From NCBI GenBank assembly GCA_023091665.1, contig JALJCQ010000001.1, positions 1,240,001-1,304,000 on the forward strand: a stretch of DNA of 64,000 nt, in the 5' to 3' direction. Each line of letters opens with the position of its first letter. Position 1 is the first letter of the stretch. Shown here piece by piece: positions 39,727 through 53,555 of this stretch. The stretch comes from Pythium myriotylum (lineage: Eukaryota; Oomycota; Peronosporomycetes; Pythiales; Pythiaceae). The translations under genes and the position numbers were made by a program. The notes beneath the pieces were generated by a model. It saw nothing but the letters and a program-made list of their open reading frames with translations, did not search any database and was not told the origin of the DNA.

Positions 39727-41426
39727 ATGAATGAGGCTCATGCAGGTCATGAGCAAACGGGTACAGATGGCCATGGCGAGCCACTATGCTATCGGGTGTT
39801 AGTATCTACAATTGATCCTACGATGCGACCGGTTGTCTTCTTTCCGTACCCATCCACCTTGCAGATCCACCGTGAAGCTCCGCCAGGCTACGAAGGTGCG
39901 TGCTTTTGCAACTCTCATCCACCCGCTGACTGACCAATTCGCTTGAGCTGTTGCAATCAGTTCGTCTAGTCCCGCTCGCGAAGAGCGGCGTCCGCATCGG
40001 CTTCGCATTCGTGAAGCGGTACATGTACAACGCCATGCGGCAAGTGTTCAAAGCCGCCAACATTAAGAAACTGTCAACTAATTCCCACACCGCGACGGAC
40101 TGGAATATCTTCTGGGGCGATCATCTCTTGCCACACGAGTTCGCGACGTTGAAACCTCACCAGCGCGTGAATCATTTTCCTGGTAGCTTCGAGCTCGGGC
40201 GGAAAGATCGTTTGTGTGCGAACTTGCTGCGATTGAGAAGAAAGCACCCAGAAGAGTATAGTGGGATAATTCCAGAGACGTTTCTGACTGACAACGAGTA
40301 CGAGCGTAAGCAGTTCCTCCTTCACTACCGCGCCAACGCTAAGGTGTTGTGGATTCTGAAGCCGCCCAACCTTTCATGTGGCCGTGGCATTAAAATTGTC
40401 GCTGCAGCATCAACACCAGCACCAAAACTAACCAAAAAGAAGGCGTATGTAGCGCAAAGATACATCACAGATCCATTTCTGATCAACGAGCTAAAGTTTG
40501 ATCTACGCATTTACGTGCTCGTGACGTCTTATGACCCTCTGCGTGTGTACCTTTATGATGACGGACTCGTACGCTTTTGCACGGAAAAATTCTCCACTAG
40601 CAAGGAGGGGCTGAAGAACCGGTTTGGACACCTAACAAACTACAGCGTAAACAAAAAGAACGCTGCTGCATTTCAGCCCAACCAAGACAATGCAGATGTC
40701 GACGAATCGTTTGCGAGCAGCAAGTGGAGCTTGCAAAGCCTCTATAAGTACTTGCGTAACACGGGTAAAGAGAAAGAGCTCCTAAAGCTGCAAGAGGCAC
40801 TTGAGGATCTGATTGTCAAGACATTCATCGCAGTTGAGTCGAAGATTCTGATGAAGTCAGCGACAAATAACTCCTGTGAAAGCAACGGATTTGAATTATA
40901 CGGGTTTGATGTCCTCTTGGAGGGTCAAGAAATGAAGCCATGGCTGCTCGAAGTCAATGTATTCCCATCACTCAGCAGTTCGTCGCCAATGGATAAGCGT
41001 ATAAAGACGATGCTCATGAGCGACGTTTTCCACTTGATCGGCTTACCGTTTCTCGACGCTGCTATGGTGGCTGGACAAGCCGACAGAGAGAAGAAAGATC
41101 GCCTAGCAGGGACCCGACGCAAGAATTCAGACGCGGGAGTCCAGCGCAGAAGACAGGCTGTGGAAGATCTTCTCAAGGGAGCGGTGTGGGCGACTGAATT
41201 GAGCTGTGCTGACCTTCGAGTCGTAAAGGAACTGGAAGCAGAAGATGCCCGATGCGGTCACTTCAAGCGAATTTTCCCGACAGCTATGTCGTGGTCAAAA
41301 TATGGCTCTTTATTCGAATCCAAGAGGTACAAGAATGTGTTGTGCATGCGCTGGCTTGAGCTTCTTGCTCAAAACCTCAGACGCCGCAAGTCTGCACCCA
41401 ACAACACACACATTATCGGCGTCTAG
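39727..41426 (+). CDS. Tubulin tyrosine ligase-like (TTLL) enzyme
   Basis: Amino-acid ligase of the TTLL family that adds glutamates (or similar) to tubulin tails of axonemes and basal bodies. Exons 39727-39895 and 39961-41426; 544 aa. The ATP-grasp TTL domain shows NHFPGSFELGRKDRL, LKPPNLSCGRGIKIV (ATP-binding), AQRYITDPFLINELKFDLR, LTNYSVNKKN and the catalytic end WLLEVNVFPSLSSSS. That core best resembles polyglutamylases of the TTLL4/5 type. A basic extension follows the core. The start ATG at 39727 is the first in the frame; a later ATG (39822) is possible. The stop lies only 6 bp from the stop of the converging gene. Confidence 0.92.
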
Positions 41427-41432
41427 ATAGAT

Positions 41433-42405
41433 TTATTTTTCCTCAGGCGGAGGTTCTTTCGGGTTTACTTGGCTACGTAAATCAGCCAACTGCTGCTGCA
41501 GAATGTCCAGCTTCTTCTCAACCTGGGCGTCCCGTGCAGTAGACCGTTGCTGCACCTGAAGCAACATTTGCTCGGAAAACGACAATCGCTGGGAAAGTAC
41601 AGCGAGTTTTGCATCGAGCGCGCGGCTGATCTTGGCTTCGATCTCGCGCTCCATCATCTGCTGCACCGTAGCCAGAATCATCTGAGGATTCAGGTGCCCG
41701 CCACTACCAAGTGAGGCATTCGACATCATGTTCATGACATCTGCGACAGACGGCGCGGACCTGCGATATTGCAAATTAAGCACAGGCATAAAAGAATATG
41801 GCAACGCGACAGCTGACGTACCCAGTCGTTGAGTTGGCAGCATTCGAAGCCGGATTAGCGCCGGGCTGCTGAGCTGGAGCAATGTAGAGGCAGCGGAATG
41901 CGGACAGCACGAGGGCGTTCTTGTCGCCTGTGAGTGAGACGAATTTGATCCGGATCTTGTGAATGCATCTGAGTACATCGTGATCTCTGTTGGTTTGTCG
42001 GAACTCCTCGGAAACGGTAAACACTTGTCCTTGGTCATTGTCTTCGCCTTTTGCCCCACGAAAAGTGCCCAGGTACAAGTCGTTGCGCTCCTCCTCCCCG
42101 AGCATATTGCGCCGCACACCGTCAACATGGAGCTCGATGTGTCTTGCGGAGCTTGCCAGCTGGAGCTGTAGTACGTTGCACTGGAGCGGTGCCTCTCCAA
42201 AGTCCAGCAGCACCTCACACGGTACTGCCTCACTAATTCCGTCGCGCGCGACACGCGTCAACAGCCATGGCAAAGTGTCCAGCGACAGCTCGCCCGCGAC
42301 ATTCTGCAGACCTGAGGACAGTGGCTTCTCCTCCACACGTATATGCAGCGCGTCCTTGCTCTCGTCAGGTATCGCCCACGTCGTGGCCAAGGTCGGCTGC
42401 GTCAT
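41433..42405 (-). CDS. PAAT-like (C10orf88-like) protein
   Basis: 303 aa in two exons, 42405-41822 and 41760-41433 (61-nt intron). The N-terminal half looks like a beta-sandwich with VLQLQLASSARHIELHVDG, NDLYLGTFRG and IRIKFVSLTGDKNALVLSAF; the C-terminal half has SAPSVADVMNMMSNASLGSG, LATVQQMMEREI and a coiled coil (EQMLLQVQQ...KKLDILQQQL) ending in PKEPPPEEK. The layout reminds me of PAAT, an ATPase linked to mitochondrial ABC transporters in animals. This is by memory of layout and a few motifs, so the gene name is not given. It is divergent from the LMW-PTP gene with only 87 bp between start codons. Confidence 0.55.
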
Positions 42406-42492
42406 TTTGCTCACTCTAAGTACGCATGTTGGGGTCCGAACTTACGAGAAGCTCTTCGATTCGAACACCTTGCCATCCAGCCTGCAGAGATC
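42406..42492. promoter_or_regulatory. Very short bidirectional promoter (87 bp)
   Basis: The start codons of the PAAT-like and phosphatase genes face away from each other across only 87 bp, so transcription start sites must lie within or overlap the coding regions. No TATA box is seen. Confidence 0.5.
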
Positions 42493-43094
42493 ATGGCGAG
42501 CGTGCTCTTTGTCTGCCTAGGCAATATTTGCCGCAGCCCCGCGGGCGAGGGCGTCTTCAAGGCCATCGTAGAGCGCGCAGCCGACGACGCGTCGGCTTTT
42601 CGCATCGATTCGTGCGGGACCGGGGGCGGCGCTGGCGGCTGGTACAAGGAAGGCGGCTGGTCGTTCCACACGGGCGAAGCCGCGGATGCGCGCATGTCCA
42701 AGGAAGCCAAGAAGCGCGGCTACAAGCTCACATCTCGCGCACGCACACTGACAGCCAAGGACATTGAAGAGTTTGACTATATCATTTGCATGGAAGACAA
42801 GAACCGCGCGGCGGTGCTCGAGGCAGCTGAATACTGGGGTGGGAAACCTCTCCACGATCTCGCAAAGCAAAAGGTACGAGTACGATCGTGAAAGGGGAGT
42901 GAATTTTGCACTTGTGTATGGTGCTGATGCTTATGTGCGCTCAGACAACCATGATGTGTGCCTATTGCACGAAGTTCACAAACGCCAAGCGTGTGCCTGA
43001 TCCGTGGTATGAAGGTGGTTTCGACCACGTGCTGGATCTTCTTGAGGACGGTTGTGAAGGGTTGTACAACCACATCATCTCCCAAGCTCAGTAG
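42493..43094 (+). CDS. Low-molecular-weight protein tyrosine phosphatase
   Basis: 176 aa, exons 42493-42873 and 42945-43094. The N-terminus MASVLFVCLGNICRSPAGEG contains the catalytic C(x5)R(S/T) loop (CLGNICRS); exon 2 provides the general-acid aspartate in VPDPWYEGGFDHVLDL. Both active-site elements are intact, so it should dephosphorylate phosphotyrosine (or act as acid phosphatase) in the cytosol. Length is slightly above the usual 155-160 aa, owing to an insertion after SCGTGG and a short C-terminal extension. Exon 2 also has MMCAYC, an uncommon Cys pair. The splice joins KQK to TTM. Confidence 0.93.
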
Positions 43095-43155
43095 TTGTCT
43101 TTGAGGAGTTGGGAAGAGTACACATTGGCTTGGGTACACGTCGTCTTGGATGCTT

Positions 43156-47430
<4,275 letters not shown>

Positions 47431-48368
47431 ATGACTTCAGATTCGCACGCCAAGCAGCACGACCACATGGCTCGCCTTCAGTCGCAGGGTCAATCGCCCG
47501 ATGCGCCCATTCTCCTCTCGGTGGACAGTAGCTCCTCGAACGATCCCGAAGCGGCGCTGCTGCTTCCGACTGGACAAATGGCTAGCGCGGTGGTCACTAT
47601 CCCGCAAAAGACTGCTTATGACGAGCGAGCACGATTGATCCCACCGTCATCGAGGAACCGATCGCCAACGTCGAGCGCGTCTACGTCCCCGAGCCCGAGC
47701 GACCAAGACCGAGTGTACCCCTGGAAGAACTACCACAGCACTGGGACCGCGTCAGACGTAACGCACCAGATCCAAGATGAGCAAATCACTAGTGAACGTG
47801 TGATGACTGTCTATCCGCAGAGCTACAATCCACCCAAGCCGACGGCATTTACTAAACTCCTCGCCAAAGCGCAGTCGTTTTCGTCAAGTCTGCCCAGCTC
47901 TTCCTCGTCAACCGGGTTTGGGATTGTTGGTGAGCGAGGGCACAGAGATCAGAGGCGGCGAAACTCAATCCTACGTGTCAGCTCCAACAAATCTCTCACT
48001 GAGAAACCATTGAAAAAGTGTGCTTCAGTGGAGTTCGCACTCCACTCGGAGGCGATTCACAAGCTCAACCAAGATGACCAACAAAAGACCACATCCAATC
48101 CGACACCACGGTAAGTCTACCTTTGCGGTTTGTTCGCGCTCCCGCGTTGACTTGAATTGCTCTTTGTTCAAGCCGCCTCACATACGAAGAGAAAGAGGAA
48201 CTTTACAAGATTCGGCCTGACCTCGAGGTCGGGCCGACCCCATTTTTCAAAGAACAAATGGAAGAACTTGAGAGACAAAACCAGCGTCGCATGCTGTTTG
48301 CTATCGTTGGTGGAGTCTTGTGTCTGATGATGCTCATGGTCGTGTACTACATCCTCACCATCGCCTAG
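47431..48368 (+). CDS. Tail-anchored membrane protein, hypothetical
   Basis: 291 aa, exons 47431-48110 and 48173-48368. The first 225 residues are Ser/Pro-rich and disordered with several possible phosphosites (TSSASTSPSPSDQDR, SFSSSLPSSSSS). Exon 2 encodes a conserved-looking RLTYEEKEELYKIRPDLEVG, then a Glu/Arg helix and a C-terminal membrane helix (MLFAIVGGVLCLMMLMVVYY) with only a few residues after it, typical of tail-anchored proteins such as SNARE-like or ER/vesicle proteins. The intron ends in AAG. The chosen start (GTCATGACTT) is the first ATG in the frame that gives a sensible protein; the frame is open upstream. No family recognised. Confidence 0.68.
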
Positions 48369-48665
48369 GTGGTGGAATGCCTATTCAAGTCCATATTCCC
48401 ATCCACTTCACATCCCCTCACAAAGCATTGCGGCGGTCTTCAAGCAGTCCGGCATCCAGTAACTTATTGTAAATACAAACCGCACGATTGTACCAACTTG
48501 TCACGTTTGCAGCTCGTGTGCAATCCGTCTTCAACCCGCACACAACTCCACACTATTTGGGTGAAGAGTGTGGACCACATTACCTTATCCAATACCGTAG
48601 TGACTTGGTTCACACAACCGGGAGCCAACCAAGCTCACGCTCAAGACTGCAGTGGGTCGACCATC

Positions 48666-49040
48666 ATGCGCCTCATCACGCACAACATGCTCGTCTGCAA
48701 CAAGAAGGGCGTCGAGAACGGCTTCCCGCTGCGAATTGAAGCAGAAGAGGTCGATGTGGTAGAGTCTGAGTTTCAGATCGAGTTCATCCGCAAGATGCTC
48801 ACCAAGATCGACTGGGCGGCGTTTCTTGCCGGTGCCAAGACTCTGAACGTCGCGGAAGGATTGCCAGAAGAGTACAAGGCTGAACACCACGCGAATGACG
48901 AGGATCTGCTACGTAAAGTACACCACGCATTGCTGGAAGTTCATGTGAAGAAAGGGAAACTCGTTTGCCCAGAGTCAGGTCGGGAGTTCCCTGTGATCGA
49001 TGGTATCCCCAACATGCTGCTACGCGAAGATGAAGTCTAG
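48666..49040 (+). CDS. TRM112: TRM112, methyltransferase activator
   Basis: 124-aa zinc-binding co-factor of methyltransferases that modify tRNA, rRNA and release factor eRF1 (partners Trm9, Trm11, Mtq2, Bud23 in yeast). Recognised by MRLITHNMLVCNKKGV at the N-terminus, VESEFQIEFIRKMLTKIDW in the middle and the C-terminal strand pair GKLVCPESGREFPVIDGIPNML. Length is that of the family (about 120-135 aa). Single exon; the ATG at 48666 starts the conserved sequence directly. The annotated zinc-binding cysteines are partly reduced, as in many eukaryotic homologues. It lies tail-to-tail with the CIA30 gene. Confidence 0.96.
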   Translation: MRLITHNMLVCNKKGVENGFPLRIEAEEVDVVESEFQIEFIRKMLTKIDWAAFLAGAKTLNVAEGLPEEYKAEHHANDEDLLRKVHHALLEVHVKKGKLVCPESGREFPVIDGIPNMLLREDEV

Positions 49041-49170
49041 AGTCTTTTCACACCGCAACACAATACAAATAGACAATTACATGGCCATCCTGATCGAGTC
49101 CATTAATCAGCTTTAGATTGCAAAGTCGGAGGGTTTCTTGAATCCTGCGTTCCGTTTTGTAGCCTCATCA

Positions 49171-50359
49171 CTACGAGCAAGAGCAGAGCATCAGCTGACA
49201 GCCGCAATGAGAACTCGAGTGCGCGACAAACCTATCTGGCAAATCCTCGTCGCGGACCTCTCTGGAATCGACCTTTGCGAGTGCCTTGATCCATTGGATG
49301 CGGAACTCGAAGTCGCCTTCTTTCTGATCAGCAATTGCGATCCCAATCTACGACAGCGGGAATATCAGTTTCGCGATACTGGCATAGTGAGCGGAAGAAT
49401 TACGTACACTGCGCAGGTTCGCGGGATTGAGCGGTGTACTGTCGTTGAATTTATAGTATCCTTTCGCAGTAAGCATAAAATCCCGGAAGGGGAGCTTCAA
49501 CACATCGCAAAGTTAGCTCGCATTTCATGTCATTGCATGCGACAAACTGAAGACGTACTTCAACGTCAACCCACTCATTTGCGGGTGTTCGGATGAACCC
49601 CTACCGAAACACAGCAAGTGATCAGAGTTCGAGTTTTGCGTGATGCCCAGTCAGCAGACGACAAACGTACCATGTACAAGTTCATCGGATTCCACCCGTC
49701 CATCTGGGCGTTGAGTCGATACCTATCGACAAATGAACCCGAGTCAGCACCCACAGACTCCAGCACATTGAAGGCAAAGAACATACTCTCGCCCATCAGT
49801 CATGATGCGCATCGATATTCCCTCATATCCATGTAGCAAGAGTCCTCTGGGAAGAGTGCCACGCACAGCGCAGTAGCCGCTGCGGACAATACCAGCTTCT
49901 GTAGGCTGACAAGCGAGGCTCAATCGACCGTTAAACACTGCGGAAGCCACTCCATCTTCGTTCTTCACATAGATGGGTCTTCGCGATCGATCTTCGCTGT
50001 CGTCGAGACTCGCCTTTACTGTGGGATCGTAGAACCCCCATCGAGCTTCGGAGAGTCCTAGAAAGCACACAACCGAGTGAGCCGTCATCAAGCGTGTTAA
50101 ACTTGTGCTTCAGTACCTCCAATAGATCTATCTGTCGACATGATCCATTCTGAAGTAGCAGCGCGGCTGTCAAACAGAAAGATGTCTTTCTCGGGCGGAA
50201 TGTTGAGCTTCACTCCCATCGCTGGCCACGAGAGAGCCTCCAGTTAGCAACTTCCGCCGACGCCATACAAGGATCCTTCAGTTGCGCTCATTTCTCACAT
50301 TGCTTGGAGCTGAGGATAGCCGCCTCCACGGACACGAGCGCGCGCCGGAGAAAGCTCAT
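49171..50359 (-). CDS. NDUFAF1: CIA30/NDUFAF1, mitochondrial complex I assembly factor
   Basis: 264 aa from seven small exons: 50359-50299, 50221-50117, 50057-49787, 49722-49671, 49600-49559, 49494-49408 and 49347-49171. Exon 1 encodes a mitochondrial-type leader (MSFLRRALVSVEAAIL). The galactose-binding-like CIA30 domain is then spelled out across splice sites: DRSIGGLSEARWGFYD, VRGTLPRGLLLHGYEGISM, DGREYRLNAQMDGWNPMNLY, GFIRTPANEWVDVELPFRDF, and LRSIGIAIADQKEGDFEF at the C-terminus. Each of these is a recognisable block of the family, and each splice keeps phase. One intron (49495-49558) ends in AAG. The protein guides assembly of the membrane arm of complex I. Divergent from the CDK gene, 210 bp apart. 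Confidence 0.93.
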
Positions 50360-50569
50360 CTTGCCTCCAGGAACTTGCGATGCTTGCCAGAATGTGTGAT
50401 GCAAGTCATCGCTCGCACTTAGTCGGATAATCGTACTTAGTGGAAGAAGTTCTGTTTCTCCACGTGTTCTCACGTCGCACATTTGTGAGCACCAACTAAG
50501 TTACCCCTGGTCAACTTATCGTGGACCAGTCCTCCTTCCACGTTGGGGGCAACGCGGCTCGCAGGTGCC

Positions 50570-52153
50570 ATGAGCCTCCACCTGCCCAAGCACCAGTGGG
50601 GCACGCGCAGCGTCGACGCGTACGAGAAGATTGAGTGCATTGGCGCCGGCACTTATGGGTGGGTCTTTTGTGCGCGGGTCGGGTCGTCCGCACGAGTTCT
50701 CACCACGGAGTCTCTGTGCGCAGCGAGGTCTACATGGCTCGAAACAAACAGACGCAGGAGGTCGTGGCGATTAAGAAGATCCGCAGCCTGAACGAAGTAC
50801 AAGGGGTGCGTCTTTGTTTAGCTCTGGACTGACGATGCGCTGGGAGTGATGTCGTGGGCGGCTGTGGCCATGTAGCTCCCCGTGACGACGATTCGGGAGA
50901 TCAAAGTGCTCAAGTGTCTGAACCACCGCAACCTTGTTGAGCTCAAGGAAGTGTTAGTGTCCACAACGCTGAACGATGGCAAGGACGAAGATAGTGCGTG
51001 GAACCTCGGAGTCGTCAGAGGCGTGGGGGCGAGGAGCTGATGTGTAATTTGCTATCCGTTTCAGCTGAGTTCACAGACAGAGAGAAAGAGGACTCACTTG
51101 AGTACTGCCAAGGCTCAATCTATCTTGTTCTCGAGTATGTTGAATACGACCTCACAGGCCTCATCGACAGACAGTATCCGTGCGTCACTACATTATTACT
51201 CTATCTTCGACGTAACCTCACATTGGTTTGGGTTTTGGACACGTTAGATTCAACGATGTTGAGATCAAGAGCATAATGCGCCAGTTGATCGAAGTCATGC
51301 ATCACATGCACTCGCTCGACATTATCCATCGGTAGGCAGCGATAGCTGTGCTCTTCGCTCCAAGCTCTTACGTGGGATCTTTGGTTTCAGGGATATAAAG
51401 TGCTCTAACTTGCTTCTCACGAAAACTCACCTCCTCAAGGTTGCGGATTTTGGGCTTGCACGCTCCATTCGAGGTGACCAACTTTTCACCAACAAAGTCG
51501 TGACACTTTGGTACCGCCCACCGGAGCTGCTGCTCGGTGCGACAAGCTATGATGCTAGCATCGACATGTGGAGTATTGGTTGCGTCATGGCCGAGCTGTA
51601 CATCGGCCACCCATTGTTCCAGGGCAAGACCGAGCTTGAGCAAATAGGCAAGATCTTCGATTTGTGTGGCACCCCAACCGTAGAATCGTGGCCTGATTAC
51701 AAGTTCTTACCAATGACAAACAAATTTGTCCCCGACAAGCGCAAGGATCGCAGGCTTCGTGAATACCTGAATCGAGAAATGACAGCACGGAAGCGTATTC
51801 CTCCCAAGGGAGCTATCGAATTGATCGAGGCACTATTAGTGCTGGACCCGGAGCAAAGGCTGACTGCGTCCAGTTGTCTGAAGTCTTCATATTTCCAATC
51901 GCGCCCATTTGCTCCAGAGAATCCCGAGTCACTTCCTCCTATTGCCAATTTGCCGCCTTCTCATGAGTACCAGACCAAGAAGATCCGTCGCGAACAAGCA
52001 GCCAAGCAAAGTGCAAACGGAGCGAATAGCAAAGGTAGCACTTCCGCCGCTGGTGGAGGTGACGGCGCAGACAGGAAGGACCCACGAGTGAAGAGTGAAC
52101 CCAAGCAAGAGTTCATTGCCGAACCAGCTGCCAAACGAAGGAAAGAAGCGTAA
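50570..52153 (+). CDS. CDK9/CDK12-type cyclin-dependent kinase
   Basis: 416 aa from six exons: 50570-50658, 50724-50805, 50876-50993, 51065-51179, 51248-51331 and 51391-52153. The glycine loop AGTYGEVYMAR, VAIKKI, the C-helix PVTTIRE (PITAIRE-type of transcriptional CDKs), hinge LVLEYVEYDLTGLI, catalytic HRDIKCSNLLL, DFGLAR, T-loop with activating Thr in TNKVVTLWYRPPELLLG and the downstream CMGC insert are all present. The sequence best resembles CDK9/CDK12/13, which phosphorylate the RNA polymerase II C-terminal domain with cyclin T/K. A basic C-terminal tail (KSEPKQEFIAEPAAKRRK) may be a nuclear signal. Catalytic residues are complete. Confidence 0.92.
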
Positions 52154-52262
52154 ATCAGCAACATTGGCCGACTGCAGTTGCGAGGCTGGCATTGAATGAA
52201 TACGTCTTTTTATCTTCGTAGTTTGTTCGTTCGCATCTAATTGTTTGGAGAAGGGCAGACCA

Positions 52263-53257
52263 CTAATGCCCTAGGTATCGGCTGCTCTTTGCCGTCGACT
52301 GTGCCCCCGGCCCTGATTTCTGGAGCTGCAGCAGCAACGATGGATTTTTCGTCTTGACAATACTGTTGACCTCCTAGTATCACAAAGTCATTCTCACACG
52401 GCACACACAAATAAGCGTTCTAACAACAAAGTATCTTACGTGAAGACGCGTTTGCAGCACTTGTAGGCGCATCTTCATAGAGTTGTATCGAAACGAAATA
52501 TGTTGGCGTATGATTTCTTCCGGGGTCCGCATAAAATCCACTGAAAGCAGTTCCACGAACTTGTATTCCATGTTCTGAATGAAATCAAGCCTCGCGCGGC
52601 CGTCAGCTTGCATGAGGTAAACGGCCAAGTGGTTGTGCGGCTCTTTAATGCAGTTGTTGAGCATGCGAATCAGTACATTTGCATAGTCAGCGAAGTCGAT
52701 CATCAACTTTTGCTGGTCCTGCATGATCTGAAAGGTCTCGAAGTCGCAGGCGTGGGTATACAAAAAAAATAAGTCGCTTTCGGTCGACAGTTCGACCTTC
52801 ACGGCCTGAATGTCACCTTCATCGCCCTGTTTCCACTAATGTAAGCTCACAAGATCATCGCGAGGACATGGGGTTTGTCTTATTACGTGGACGAGGATTT
52901 TTACTTTGATGGCTTCCAGGGTTCCAACTTGCTGTGGTGTGTGGTCCGAGTCCTGTATACACGAGACTTGGGGAAAACCAACTCGGTGCAAAACAGTGCA
53001 TTGCTCGAACATACCTGGATACGGATCTCAAACGGCGTCTCACGATCATAAACAACACGGAATCCACCGACTGAAAATGCATTTAAAAAAACAAACATCA
53101 GGTGCTATCCAGTCATGTTTCACTGCAACGCAGACAGACCAAGGCTCGGGTCGATCTCATCGCCACCAGCAACTGGCACAAGTGATCCAGTATCCCCAGC
53201 TGTACTGCCTCCAAACTCGCCACTATCACCGCGGAACGAGCCCAGCAGGCTGCTCAT
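52263..53257 (-). CDS. SAS-6-like protein lacking the long coiled-coil tail
   Basis: 239 aa from five exons: 53257-53140, 53070-53015, 52952-52905, 52826-52440 and 52373-52263. SAS-6 builds the nine-fold cartwheel of centrioles. The N-terminal head is well conserved: FRVVYDRETPFEIRIQ, KVELSTESDLFFLYTHAC, KLMIDFADYANVLIRML, LDFIQNMEYKFVELLS, RQHISFRYNSMKMRL and VNSIVKTKNPSLLLQLQK. After this only about 17 residues remain before the stop, so the roughly 200-residue or longer coiled-coil rod and C-terminal region of canonical SAS-6 are missing, as in SAS6-like (SAS6L) proteins of other protists. The exon 1 donor is less certain. Converges with the CDK gene (109 bp). Confidence 0.87.
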
Positions 53258-53555
53258 TTTGAAGAGTTGTCGTTCCAATATAAATCAACACACTCGGCGC
53301 TCGAAAGGGCGTGACAGTGATCAACAAAGCACCCCTAGAGGTGCACTCTGTGACTATACAGAATGCGGTGGACGCCGTGGCAACAACTTTTGAGGAAGAA
53401 TTCTAATTTGAGTTTAGGCGATTCCTCGTATAAGTTGTTCGAATGGTAAATAAAGAGGCGGAAGCTTGCTCTTCTACTTTCGAGGGTCCGAAATCAATGT
53501 CGCCGATTCAAGCCAGAGACTTCACTGTTGGTATCTGCTGGCGGCTGCGTCAAAC

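Noticed and set aside
49138..49596. 152-aa plus-strand hypothetical protein
   Set aside because: Antisense of the CIA30 exons 4-6, which are recognised by conserved blocks and splice sites.
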